From: UBA9732 sp963606545
Lineage (GTDB): Bacteria; Spirochaetota; Spirochaetia; Sphaerochaetales; Sphaerochaetaceae
Assembly: GCA_963606545.1 (NCBI GenBank)
Contig: CAVCYP010000005.1
Location: forward strand, 1 to 56,791
Length of the DNA: 56,791 nucleotides
Direction: 5' to 3'
Made by a program: the position numbers and the translations under genes. A model generated the notes under the pieces. The model saw only the letters and a program-made list of their open reading frames with translations. It had not been told where the DNA came from and made no database searches. Each line of letters opens with the position of its first letter. The stretch's first letter is position 1. Below are positions 1 through 7,954 of this stretch, one piece after another.

Positions 1-55
1 GAACCTACGACAACCAGTGTGTAAGACTGGGGCTCTCCCACTGAGCTACATCGCC
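1..55 (-). tRNA. tRNA-Val (anticodon TAC), 3' part cut off by window edge
   Basis: Read on the minus strand, the sequence starts with the acceptor arm GGCGATG, then a D-arm (GCTCAGTGGGAGAGC) and an anticodon stem CCAGT/ACTGG closing the loop CTTACAC, which gives anticodon TAC (valine). The variable region and the start of the T-arm (GGTTC) follow, and then the window ends. The remaining T-arm, acceptor strand and CCA end lie outside. The gene is divergent from yggS. Confidence 0.9.
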
Positions 56-139
56 GTTAGCAAGAGAGAATCTAACATCTAGAAAAAAAAGTGTCAATAC
101 AGATTTTCTATTTGAATACATTTGTAATAAAGGTTAGAA

Positions 140-868
140 TTGCTCGGTATGATTAACTACAAAAACATTGAAGCTCAGGTAAAAGAGGTCTCAATTAATA
201 CAAGACTCATGGCTGTAAGCAAGACAAGAACTCTTGAGGAGGTTATGGCTTGCTATGCTGCTGGAGCTAGACTTTTTGGAGAAAACCATGTTCAAGAGAT
301 AGTCTCTAAATTTTCAAAGGATGGTAAGCCTTTTAGACCTAAGGATTTAGAGCTTCACATGATTGGTCACCTACAGAGTAATAAGGTCAACAAGGTAGTC
401 CCTTTAGTAGACATGATTGAGAGTGTGGATTCTTTAGCTTTGCTTGAGAAAATCAATAATGCAGCGCAGAAGCTTAATAAAGTTCAAGAGGTTCTTTTGG
501 AAGTTAATACCAGTGGAGAAGCAGCTAAAAGTGGATTTGAATCTGAAGAAAATCTTTTTGAATGTATTGAAAGAGCAAAAAATCTAAAAAACGTTCAAAT
601 TAGGGGTCTTATGACAGTTGGTCCTGTTGATTGTGCTCCAGAAGACAAGGATAGATTTACAGATGCGGCTTTCAAATACCTAAAAGGTCTGTATGACCAA
701 TTAAAAGAGTCAAATAATTTTGACACGCTTTCAATGGGGATGAGTGGAGATTACTTGATTGGTATCAAAAATGGTAGTACTGAAGTAAGAATTGGAACTG
801 CAATTTTTGGCCCAAGAGATTACAGCCTGCAGAACAGGGCTAAGATAACTTTAGGAGAGACAAAGTGA
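140..868 (+). CDS. yggS: YggS/PipY-family pyridoxal-phosphate-binding protein
   Basis: A cytosolic PLP-binding protein of the YggS/PROSC family, which helps control vitamin B6 and amino-acid pools and has no proven catalytic reaction. The PLP-lysine motif AVSKT is near residue 28 (Lys28), HMIGHLQSNKV follows the usual IGxLQxNK pattern, and the C-terminal SMGMSGDY and GSTEVRIGTAIFG segments are hallmarks of the family. Length (242 aa) is normal. Two starts are possible: TTG at 140, six bases after AAAGG (129-133), or ATG at 149, which is fifteen bases away. Spacing favours the TTG. It is the first gene of a tight run through mutS2, and the next gene overlaps its stop. Confidence 0.93.
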   Translation: MLGMINYKNIEAQVKEVSINTRLMAVSKTRTLEEVMACYAAGARLFGENHVQEIVSKFSKDGKPFRPKDLELHMIGHLQSNKVNKVVPLVDMIESVDSLALLEKINNAAQKLNKVQEVLLEVNTSGEAAKSGFESEENLFECIERAKNLKNVQIRGLMTVGPVDCAPEDKDRFTDAAFKYLKGLYDQLKESNNFDTLSMGMSGDYLIGIKNGSTEVRIGTAIFGPRDYSLQNRAKITLGETK

Positions 869-1173
869 AAAAGGCAGTTATCCTACTACTTATATTTGTT
901 CTTCTCTTTGGTATATGCACACCAGCATTTTCTTTAACATTAAAAAATTATGAGCCTTATTCAGATGATGAGTTTCCAAAGTGGTCTTTAAATTTAAGAA
1001 GAGCAGAAAGCCTTTTCTTTGGTGGAATACCAATTGCTTTTCCTCTGACTTCACTTGCTTTTTCAATGACTGGAAAAGATTCAGATTTCTTTACTACTCT
1101 TGGGTATGCTTGTGCTGTCTCTGCCGTAATAACGCTTATTGATTACATAATTGGAGTTGTAAGTGCGAATTGA
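865..1173 (+). CDS. small membrane protein of unknown function
   Basis: A 102-residue protein I do not recognise. It begins with a lysine-rich N-terminus and a hydrophobic segment ending in CTPAFS, which could be a cleaved signal peptide (about residues 1-23). Two further hydrophobic segments follow at about 50-70 and 78-99. The GTG start overlaps the yggS stop by four bases and has AGGAG about eight bases upstream. It overlaps the following pseudouridine synthase by eleven bases, so translation of all three is probably coupled. Its place between yggS and a pseudouridine synthase gives no clear functional hint. Confidence 0.72.
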   Translation: MKKAVILLLIFVLLFGICTPAFSLTLKNYEPYSDDEFPKWSLNLRRAESLFFGGIPIAFPLTSLAFSMTGKDSDFFTTLGYACAVSAVITLIDYIIGVVSAN

Positions 1174-2221
1174 AAGAAACTATGAGTTCACAGTAGAAGA
1201 GTGCGACCTCAGTGCTGAAAATAAGAAGCTTAGAATTGACGCTTTTTTATCCTCAAAGATTGAAGGCCTTTCTAGGTCAGCTTTGACGGGTAACCTCTGC
1301 AAGATGTCAATTAATGATAAACCGGCAAAGAAGAGTGATAGCGTAAAGCTGGGCGACAATATAACCCTTCAATACGCTGCAGATGTATTTGAGAAGGTGG
1401 AGCCTCAGGATATTCCGCTGGATATTCTTTATGAAGATAACTCTATGCTGGTTATAAACAAAGCTCAAGGCATGGTGGTGCATCCTGGTGCGGGAAATGT
1501 TGACGGAACAATTGTTAACGCCCTAGCTTACAGATACGGACAGGACTTTATTGACCGTATGGCAGATGAATGTGATGTCTCGCGTCCTGGAATTGTTCAT
1601 AGGCTTGATAAAGACACCAGTGGCGTTATGGTTATAGCTTTAACTGCTCAGGCTCATGCTGCTTTAAGTGCTCAGTTTCAAAATAGGGAGATTGAAAAAT
1701 ACTACTATGCCTACTGTGATGGGATTTTCCCAAAACATGAGGATGATATTGAGTGCCTTCTTGCTAGGGATAAAGGAAATAGAAAGCTCTTTGTGCCGGT
1801 GAAGGAGAAAAAATATATTATTCAAGAAGGGCTTTCTTCCAAGCGTAAACAGGAAATAATTGATGAGGTTTACAATGATCCCAAATACAAGGTTGGGGGC
1901 ACAATTGATACTTTCAGTCAGGGAAAATACAGTAAAAGCCACTATGAGGTAATGAAACAGCTTCCACAGGCGGCTCTGGTGAGAGTGAGAATTTTCACTG
2001 GAAGAACGCATCAGATTCGTGTTCATATGAAGAGCATTGGACATCCTGTTATTGGGGATGTGATGTATAACAATAAGTTATCTCGTTTTCCAAACTGGTC
2101 GCTTATGCTTCATAGTGCCATTTTAGAGATATGCCATCCTGTTACTGGAAATCTTATGCACTTTGAGGCACCACTACCTAAGCGTTTTACTGATTTTGAG
2201 ACAGCCTTGCGCAATGAATAG
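1163..2221 (+). CDS. RluA-family pseudouridine synthase
   Basis: Converts uridine to pseudouridine in ribosomal RNA. The N-terminal ~80 residues look like an S4-type RNA-binding domain (RIDAFLSSKIEGLSRS...). The catalytic domain carries HRLDKDTSG at 146-154 with the catalytic Asp149, plus PQDIPLDILYED and GRTHQIRVHMKSIGHPVIGD near the C-terminus, both typical of RluD/RluC enzymes. About 50 residues around 195-245 (EKKYIIQEGLSSKRKQE...) appear to be an insertion in the catalytic domain compared with the usual ~320-residue enzyme. The GTG start is preceded by GGAG. Which rRNA position is modified cannot be read from sequence, so no symbol is given. Confidence 0.92.
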   Translation: MRIERNYEFTVEECDLSAENKKLRIDAFLSSKIEGLSRSALTGNLCKMSINDKPAKKSDSVKLGDNITLQYAADVFEKVEPQDIPLDILYEDNSMLVINKAQGMVVHPGAGNVDGTIVNALAYRYGQDFIDRMADECDVSRPGIVHRLDKDTSGVMVIALTAQAHAALSAQFQNREIEKYYYAYCDGIFPKHEDDIECLLARDKGNRKLFVPVKEKKYIIQEGLSSKRKQEIIDEVYNDPKYKVGGTIDTFSQGKYSKSHYEVMKQLPQAALVRVRIFTGRTHQIRVHMKSIGHPVIGDVMYNNKLSRFPNWSLMLHSAILEICHPVTGNLMHFEAPLPKRFTDFETALRNE

Positions 2222-2235
2222 GAATGATAAATAAC

Positions 2236-3162
2236 ATGGAAGGCCTTGTATTACGTTCTATCAACAATATTTACACGGTAAGAACTGCTGACGGAAATCA
2301 GTATAGTTGCCGTATTAAAGGTAAACATCTTGAGCAGGCAAATGGCGAATATAATCCTATTGTTGTAGGAGACGTGGTCAAGTTCAACGTTACTGGCACT
2401 TCTGAGGGGCTTGTTACGGAGCGTAAAGACAGAAAGAGTGTTTTTTCCCGTTGGAATACAAAAAAACAGCTGAACCAGACGGTTTGTGCCAACATGGACC
2501 TTGTGGTTTGCGTTTGCAGTATTGAAAGCCCTCCGTTTAGGCCTCGTTTTATAGACCGGGTATTGGCTTGCTGTAAGAATGTTCCAGTAGTTATCGTTTT
2601 AAATAAGTGCGATATTCTGCTAACGGAGGCGGAGGCAGAGCGCTTTAAGCTGTACAAGCAGTTGGGGTATGCGACGTTGGCCGTCTCTGCAGAGACTGGA
2701 CAGAACGTGGATAAGCTAATAGAGCTTCTAGAGAATAAGACTGCGGCGTTTGTGGGCCAAAGCGGAGTGGGTAAGAGCTCGCTGGTAAATAGGCTACTTG
2801 GCTCAAGTCAGCGCGTGGGAGAGATAAGTGAAAAATACAACCGTGGTAAGCATACGACCAACTACGCGTTAATGCTTGACGGGCCTGGTTTTACGCTAAT
2901 TGATACGCCGGGCTTCAGAGAGATAAGTGTTCCGCATGATGACCCGCACCTTGTGGCTCAGTCGTTTCCTGAGTTTGTCAAAGCCGCCTCCAAGTGCGCA
3001 TTTTCTTCTTGCCTTCACGTCAACGAGCCGGGCTGTGAAGTCCTGCGCCTACTTGAAAAGGGCAAAATTGATCCCGATAGATACGAAAGTTACATTGGGA
3101 TTTTACAGTCGCTGGACGAGCGGCTACCAGTATGGGGTAGAAAATGTTCAAAAGAACAGTAA
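2236..3162 (+). CDS. rsgA: ribosome small-subunit-dependent GTPase RsgA
   Basis: A circularly permuted GTPase that helps mature the 30S ribosomal subunit. An OB-fold occupies roughly residues 1-80. The permuted G motifs follow: G4 (NKCD), then G1 GQSGVGKSSLVN near residue 174, then G3 DTPGF. The C-terminal zinc-binding region is C-x4-C-x-H-x5-C (CAFSSCLHVNEPGC). I chose the ATG at 2236 because TAGGA at 2219-2223 directly abuts the other in-frame ATG at 2224. The protein begins MEGLVLRS, as in relatives. Its 3' end overlaps mutS2 by 19 bases. Confidence 0.94.
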   Translation: MEGLVLRSINNIYTVRTADGNQYSCRIKGKHLEQANGEYNPIVVGDVVKFNVTGTSEGLVTERKDRKSVFSRWNTKKQLNQTVCANMDLVVCVCSIESPPFRPRFIDRVLACCKNVPVVIVLNKCDILLTEAEAERFKLYKQLGYATLAVSAETGQNVDKLIELLENKTAAFVGQSGVGKSSLVNRLLGSSQRVGEISEKYNRGKHTTNYALMLDGPGFTLIDTPGFREISVPHDDPHLVAQSFPEFVKAASKCAFSSCLHVNEPGCEVLRLLEKGKIDPDRYESYIGILQSLDERLPVWGRKCSKEQ

Positions 3163-5555
3163 TAGATTTAGGCTTAGACCAGGTGCTTTCCTCTGTATCT
3201 CAGCACGCCTTAAGTCCTCAGGGCGCAGAGGCTGTAAGACTTGCAAAGCCAATCTTTGATACAGATAAATATTTACAGCGTCAGAAAGAAGTTGCAGCTA
3301 CAGTTTATACTTTGGATGTAGCTTCTAGAGATAGGCTTTTGGTGGAAAGTTTTCCAGATTTAAGTGAAATATTTACCGCAATAGAGAATAATCCGGCTTC
3401 TTCTTTAACGGGAGAACAGGTCTATGATGTAGGCCTTTTTATAAGAAGCGCTGCTATGTTGAGGACTTTGCTATTACAGGCTCAAAACTTGGAATCTCCA
3501 ATCAAGGACAGCAATATTGAAAATATCCTCCAAGAGCTTCCGCAGGAGCTTTTAGACCTAGAAAACGAGATTTTCAACATTTTGGAATCTCCAGGTCAGG
3601 TCAAAGAAAATTATCCAACGGTGAAAGCTTTACGAGAAAAAGCTGATGCAAAGCGGGCAGAAAGAAGCAAGTTCGCAGCAGATTTAATGCGTAGTCAATC
3701 CGACTTAATGCAATCTAATGCTCCGGTTATGAGAGATGGTCGTGTGGTTCTGCCGGTGAAAAACGACTATAAAAATTCTGTTGGTGGTTATGTCCAAAGT
3801 TATTCGGCAACGGGAAGTACTGTGTTTATGGAGCCGTTTAAACTGGTGGACATGAACAATGCGGTAGTTCTTTCACAGCAAGCAATTGATATAGAAATTG
3901 CAAGGCTTATTGGCGGCCTTTCAGACCTGGTCAGAGCGGTAGAAATCCAGCTTAGAACGCTTTATAGTGAAGTTTCGTATGCTGATTTTTTGTATGCCTT
4001 TGCCTCTTGGATTCGTATTAATAAATGTTGTAAGACGCTTATGGTTCCAGCAGAGCATGTAGGAGAAGATGGTTATTGTAATCTCATAAGAGCCTGTCAT
4101 CCGCTTTTAGGGGCCAAATGCGTTCCAATAGATTTAGCCGTTCCAAGTGGAGTAAAAGCGGTGGTTCTAACTGGTCCAAACGCGGGTGGAAAGACTGTCA
4201 CCATGAAAACTGTTGGGCTTTTTGCCCTGTTGAACCAGATTTGTGGACATATTCCAGCTTCTGACGGTAGCTCAATGGCGTTATTTGATAAAGTTTTTAC
4301 TGATATTGGTGATGATCAGAGCATTGAAAATCATCTTTCTACGTTCAGCGGTCATATGAAGAGTATAAGCTTTATTCTTAGAACCATGACGGAGAACTCT
4401 CTTGTTATTCTAGATGAGCTTGGAAGTGGAACAGACCCACAAGAAGGTGCAGCCCTTGCCCGTTCAATTTTGGAATTTTGTACCAAAAAAGCTGCTTTAA
4501 CTCTGACAACCTCTCACCACGGGGTGTTAAAACAGTTTGCCTATTCCAGCGATATTGTCCTAAATGCTTCAATGGAGTTCAACGAGCAAACTTTGGAGCC
4601 TACTTTTAAGGTTATTGCCGGCCTTCCTGGCGAAAGCCATGCAATTGATACTGCAAAACGCATGAGACTTCCAAAGGTGGTCACTCAGAGTGCTCAAAAG
4701 TATATGGGACAAGAAGCTGTAAAGATTTCTTCAATTATCAGAGGCCTAGAACAAAAGCGTAGGGAAGCAGATGCCAAAGAGGCTGAGCTGGCTCGTAGGC
4801 TCAGGGCTTTAGAAAATGAAGAACGCCATCTTGCTAACGAAAACAGACGCCTTAAAGCCCTGGAAAATAGGCTAAAGAAGGGCTCAATTCAAGAATTTGA
4901 CAAAGCGCTAAAGGACGCAAGACGCCGGCTTGAGAATCTTATAGCTGAAATTCGTGTAGGTGAAATGACCCGAGAAAAAACCGTCAAGGCCAAAACTTTT
5001 ATTTCTGAGCTTGAAGGCCAAGAAAAGGAAATGGAGGCCCAAGTAGCCAAGACAGAAGAAGAAATTGATGCCTATGATGCAAAAGAAGACCTTGAAAGCG
5101 AGCTTCATGTGTATTTGAAACCCGGCATGGACGTACTTTGTGGGCCTAATAAACGGGAAGGCTCTGTTATAAAAGAAGCTGGCAAAGGCAAGTGGGTGGT
5201 GGCTATTGGTCCTATGAAATTCACCTTCAAGGAAGCTGAATTGACCGTACCAAGGCGCTCCACTTCCAACGTGCGCTCCTACAGCTTTGATACCGGCTCC
5301 AAAGCCCCAGCGCCAAAGATGTCGCTTGATTTACGTGGCTACAGGCTTGAAGCTGCCTTGGACGCAATAGACAGCCAACTCGAAGCCTGCTGCATCCACG
5401 GGCTAAAAAGCTTTTCCATCATCCACGGCTACGGCGATGGCATCCTTTCAGCTGGAATTCACAGACATCTGAACAATAATCCTCTAATTGAATCCTTCAA
5501 GTTCGCCCATCCCGATGACGGGGGACAGGGTAAGACTTACGTTACTTTGAAATAG
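3144..5555 (+). CDS. mutS2: MutS2 family ATPase/endonuclease
   Basis: A MutS paralogue without the mismatch-recognition domain. In other bacteria it limits homologous recombination or acts on collided ribosomes. The 803-residue protein has the normal family length. An N-terminal core-like region precedes the ATPase with Walker A GPNAGGKT at 344-351, the signature DIGDDQSIENHLSTFSGHM, and Walker B VILDELGSGTDP. A long charged coiled coil spans about 530-660, and a C-terminal Smr domain begins at DLRGYRLEAAL and carries the nuclease-type loop HGYGDGIL. It overlaps the end of rsgA, so the two are probably translationally coupled. Confidence 0.95.
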   Translation: MFKRTVIDLGLDQVLSSVSQHALSPQGAEAVRLAKPIFDTDKYLQRQKEVAATVYTLDVASRDRLLVESFPDLSEIFTAIENNPASSLTGEQVYDVGLFIRSAAMLRTLLLQAQNLESPIKDSNIENILQELPQELLDLENEIFNILESPGQVKENYPTVKALREKADAKRAERSKFAADLMRSQSDLMQSNAPVMRDGRVVLPVKNDYKNSVGGYVQSYSATGSTVFMEPFKLVDMNNAVVLSQQAIDIEIARLIGGLSDLVRAVEIQLRTLYSEVSYADFLYAFASWIRINKCCKTLMVPAEHVGEDGYCNLIRACHPLLGAKCVPIDLAVPSGVKAVVLTGPNAGGKTVTMKTVGLFALLNQICGHIPASDGSSMALFDKVFTDIGDDQSIENHLSTFSGHMKSISFILRTMTENSLVILDELGSGTDPQEGAALARSILEFCTKKAALTLTTSHHGVLKQFAYSSDIVLNASMEFNEQTLEPTFKVIAGLPGESHAIDTAKRMRLPKVVTQSAQKYMGQEAVKISSIIRGLEQKRREADAKEAELARRLRALENEERHLANENRRLKALENRLKKGSIQEFDKALKDARRRLENLIAEIRVGEMTREKTVKAKTFISELEGQEKEMEAQVAKTEEEIDAYDAKEDLESELHVYLKPGMDVLCGPNKREGSVIKEAGKGKWVVAIGPMKFTFKEAELTVPRRSTSNVRSYSFDTGSKAPAPKMSLDLRGYRLEAALDAIDSQLEACCIHGLKSFSIIHGYGDGILSAGIHRHLNNNPLIESFKFAHPDDGGQGKTYVTLK

Positions 5556-5563
5556 TTTGCGGG

Positions 5564-5821
5564 GTGTATATGAACAGTGGTGTAGTAGCATTAAGAAATC
5601 TCAAGACAGATCAAGTTTATCTCTTTTTTGCAGAAGATATTAAAAATGAATGTGTGCGTCAGCGCTTTAATTTGGATTTGGGGCTGCATCCCTGTAAAGC
5701 CCTGCAAGAAGACTATACTAACACAGGCCTTGAAGTTTTTAGATTTGATGCAGTGGAATATACAAAAGACCCCTCAAGACTTGAGGCCTTGAAGGGTACT
5801 TTTGACAAACTTTACGAGTAA
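5564..5821 (+). CDS. small GIY-YIG-like protein, probably not an active nuclease
   Basis: An 85-residue protein resembling short stand-alone GIY-YIG proteins. The pattern GVVALRNLKTDQVYLFFAEDI, then an Arg-rich helix, then LGLHPCKALQEDY and GLEVFRFDAVEY, follows those proteins in order. The GIY is GVV and the YIG is YLF, so the catalytic motif is degraded. The function is unknown. It starts eight bases after the mutS2 stop and probably belongs to that transcript. Its stop codon ends at 5821, exactly one base before the stop of the convergent udp gene, so there is no intergenic DNA between the two. Confidence 0.7.
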   Translation: MYMNSGVVALRNLKTDQVYLFFAEDIKNECVRQRFNLDLGLHPCKALQEDYTNTGLEVFRFDAVEYTKDPSRLEALKGTFDKLYE

Positions 5822-6601
5822 TTATTTCTCGTTATCCATTTGAATAAGAGTTCTGATTGCTTCAACAGCTACATGGCAAACTTGAGTTGTGTCGTGTAGT
5901 TTTGGATTGTCCATTCCAAGGGCTTCCCGTTCCTGGTTTCCAACAACAAAGAATACAGAACCACAGCGAACATTTAGATAGCTAGCAACGGTAAAGAGGG
6001 CTGCGCTTTCCATCTCAGAGGCAAGCACTCCAAGACGTTTCCAAGCTTCCCATTTGTTTTGTAGCTCATAACTTACTGGCATGAGCTGCGGGTCGTGCTG
6101 GCCATAGAAAGAATCCTTGCACTGGACAATTCCAAGATGATGTCTAATGCCCATCTTTTCTGCAGTTTTCTTTACAGCGGTGACAACGTCATAGTTTGCA
6201 ACTGCTGGAAACTCTATTGGTGCATATTCACGGCTTGTGCCTTCCATCCTGACGGCTCCGGTTGCAATTACGGCATCTCCGCCCATAACTGGAAGTGCAA
6301 TTCCGCCACAGGTACCCATTCTGAGAAACGTGTCTGCTCCACATTTTACAAGTTCCTGCATTGCAATTGAGGCAGAAGGGCCTCCAATTCCAGTGGAGGT
6401 GACGCTTACCGGAGTGCCGTCAAGCTTTCCTGTGTAGGTGACAAACTCTCGGCTATCGGCTACTTCCTGAGCGTCTTCAAGAAAAGATGCAATAAGTGGG
6501 ACGCGTTTGGGGTCTCCTGGGAGGATGACGTAACGGCCTACGTCGCCCTTTTGGATGTGTAGGTGGTATTGAATTCCGGTTCCATTCATGTAATCAGACA
6601 T
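5822..6601 (-). CDS. udp: uridine phosphorylase
   Basis: Cleaves uridine with phosphate to uracil and ribose-1-phosphate for pyrimidine salvage in the cytoplasm. The 259-residue length and the motifs fit the nucleoside phosphorylase I family: VILPGDPKRV near the N-terminus for phosphate, STGIGGPSASIAMQEL, RMGTCGGI, and SEMESAALFTVAS for ribose binding. The Gly-rich pattern and the FYGQHDPQLMPV segment favour uridine over purine substrates. The start has AAGGAG seven bases upstream. It stands alone on the minus strand. The window also contains two nucleoside-type importers, a UPRT-family protein and adenylate kinase. Confidence 0.93.
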   Translation of the reverse strand: MSDYMNGTGIQYHLHIQKGDVGRYVILPGDPKRVPLIASFLEDAQEVADSREFVTYTGKLDGTPVSVTSTGIGGPSASIAMQELVKCGADTFLRMGTCGGIALPVMGGDAVIATGAVRMEGTSREYAPIEFPAVANYDVVTAVKKTAEKMGIRHHLGIVQCKDSFYGQHDPQLMPVSYELQNKWEAWKRLGVLASEMESAALFTVASYLNVRCGSVFFVVGNQEREALGMDNPKLHDTTQVCHVAVEAIRTLIQMDNEK

Positions 6602-6645
6602 TTTTGCTCCTTCTTAGGCTTTAAAGTTCAAGCGCTGAAAAAAAT

Positions 6646-6654
6646 ATTCTAGCA
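6646..6654 (-). promoter_or_regulatory. extended -10 box for udp
   Basis: On the minus strand the sequence reads TGCTAGAAT, an extended -10 (TGn-TAGAAT), about 45 bases before the udp start codon. No convincing -35 lies in front of it, which is common for extended -10 promoters. Confidence 0.4.
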
Positions 6655-6686
6655 CATAATTCTGATTTTGAAATGTATTTTTTTGT

Positions 6687-6718
6687 GGTTAAAAAATGAG
6701 GTTAAGATTTGGTTAAGA
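6687..6718 (+). repeat. three GGTTAA(A/G)A repeats between udp and the V-ATPase operon
   Basis: GGTTAAAA at 6687-6694 and GGTTAAGA at 6700-6707 and 6711-6718. The last two are exactly 11 bases apart, about one helical turn. They sit in the 245-base divergent region, upstream of both the udp and atpE promoters, and may be a regulator site for either. Confidence 0.35.
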
Positions 6719-6797
6719 AAAAAGAATTTTCTGTACATATTTACATATATTTGTTGTGAATCCGAAATTTCAGTGGAAAAAATTGTGCGTTATGTAA

Positions 6798-6803
6798 TAT
6801 AAT
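6798..6803 (+). promoter_or_regulatory. -10 box for the V-ATPase operon
   Basis: A perfect TATAAT about 43 bases before the atpE start codon. No good -35 is seen at 17 bases, so the promoter may need an activator or the repeats upstream. AAGGAT before the ATG serves as ribosome binding site. Confidence 0.5.
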
Positions 6804-6846
6804 TGGTCGGATAATTCTGAATAACACATTTTAAGGATGGAACAGA

Positions 6847-7389
6847 ATGGAAATTAATATTCAAGATTTGGTTCAGTCCATCAAACATGATGGAATAGAA
6901 GAAGCAAAGAAAGAGGCTAATGCAGTAGTAGATGCAGCAAAGCTTCAGGCTCAGGAGATTATTGAGGCCGCTAAAAAGGAGGCTGCCAAGATTCTTGATG
7001 ACGCCAATCGTGAAATTGAGAGTTCAAAAGCCTTGGTCAAACAAGCTGAGCGGGATGCAGTCCTTTCAATTAAGAAGGAACTAGATGCTCAGATTGGAAA
7101 GATTCTTGAGGCTGAGGTTTCCAAGACAATGTCTGGGGAGTCTCTTGCAAGAATTATTATTGCCGCTCTCAATGGGGAGGACCCGGCTAAGTACTCGGTT
7201 GAGGTTAATGCTGTAACTGACAGCCTTAAGAATGGCCTTTCAAAAGAAATTGAAAAGGGCCTTGAACTTAAGCCTGTAAAGGGTGCTTCTGTTAAGATTG
7301 CTCTTAAAGACGGCACTGGATATTACGATCTTTCAGATGAAGAGATTGTCAATCTTCTCAAACCATTTCTTGGCGCTTTGAAGTTCTAA
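6847..7389 (+). CDS. atpE: V-type ATP synthase/ATPase subunit E
   Basis: Peripheral-stalk subunit of the V-type ATPase, linking the cytosolic V1 head to subunit I in the membrane. The 180-residue protein shows the usual design: an alanine/glutamate/lysine-rich N-terminal coiled coil (about residues 15-95, repeats such as EEAKKEANAVVDAAKLQAQE) and a small globular C-terminal domain. It is the first gene of a seven-gene operon in spirochaete order. Note that the symbol atpE is also used for the F-type c subunit. This is the V-type protein. Confidence 0.88.
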   Translation: MEINIQDLVQSIKHDGIEEAKKEANAVVDAAKLQAQEIIEAAKKEAAKILDDANREIESSKALVKQAERDAVLSIKKELDAQIGKILEAEVSKTMSGESLARIIIAALNGEDPAKYSVEVNAVTDSLKNGLSKEIEKGLELKPVKGASVKIALKDGTGYYDLSDEEIVNLLKPFLGALKF

Positions 7390-7402
7390 GAGGAGGGAGA
7401 GG

Positions 7403-7939
7403 ATGCCTACGAATTCTAGGTACTATTTTCTTCCAAGCCTCCCTATGCTTAAGTTCAATGCTAAAGCTCCGTTTGATTGGAATACTTTTGTTGAGTATGC
7501 GTCAGACAAAGTCAGTGCAGGGGACCTAAAGCTCATCAAAAAGATTGGAATGGGTGATTTCTCTGGTGACAGCTTTCTTAAGGATTGGAAAAAGTTTTCA
7601 GATACTGCTGATAAGGCAATAAATGAAAGACGCAAGCTCAACCTTGGAAAGATTGCTCAATCCAATATGGAAATGGATTTTGATTCTGCTAAATTGGTAA
7701 ATTCAGTTATGAACGCCAAGAATCCTTTGGATGCAGAAATGGCTATCCTGAAATATAAGTATGATTATCTTGAGGAAAAACTTGCAAATCAGGCTTTTTC
7801 AAAGGATGTTGTCTTAGGATATGCCCTCAAGCTTAAATTGATTCTTCGCAAAGACTTATTTACTGTTGAAGCAGGTAATGAGCAGTATGGAATCCTATTT
7901 GATAGGGTCAAAGAAGAAATTAACGTTGATAATGAATAA
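7403..7939 (+). CDS. DUF2764 family protein of the V-ATPase operon
   Basis: A 178-residue protein that begins with the family's typical YYFLPSLPMLKF-like segment and is otherwise mostly helical and charged, with no membrane segment. Members of DUF2764 lie between subunits E and A in spirochaete and Bacteroidetes V-ATPase operons. No separate C, F or G subunit gene is seen in this operon, so this protein may fill one of those places, most likely a C-like stalk or rotor linker. That role is inference from position. It has a strong GAGGGAGAGG upstream. Confidence 0.82.
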   Translation: MPTNSRYYFLPSLPMLKFNAKAPFDWNTFVEYASDKVSAGDLKLIKKIGMGDFSGDSFLKDWKKFSDTADKAINERRKLNLGKIAQSNMEMDFDSAKLVNSVMNAKNPLDAEMAILKYKYDYLEEKLANQAFSKDVVLGYALKLKLILRKDLFTVEAGNEQYGILFDRVKEEINVDNE

Positions 7940-7954
7940 AAAGTTGGAGATATT

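Noticed and set aside
1664..2044. 126-residue minus-strand frame inside the pseudouridine synthase gene
   Set aside because: It lies opposite well-conserved catalytic motifs and has no motif or start signal of its own.
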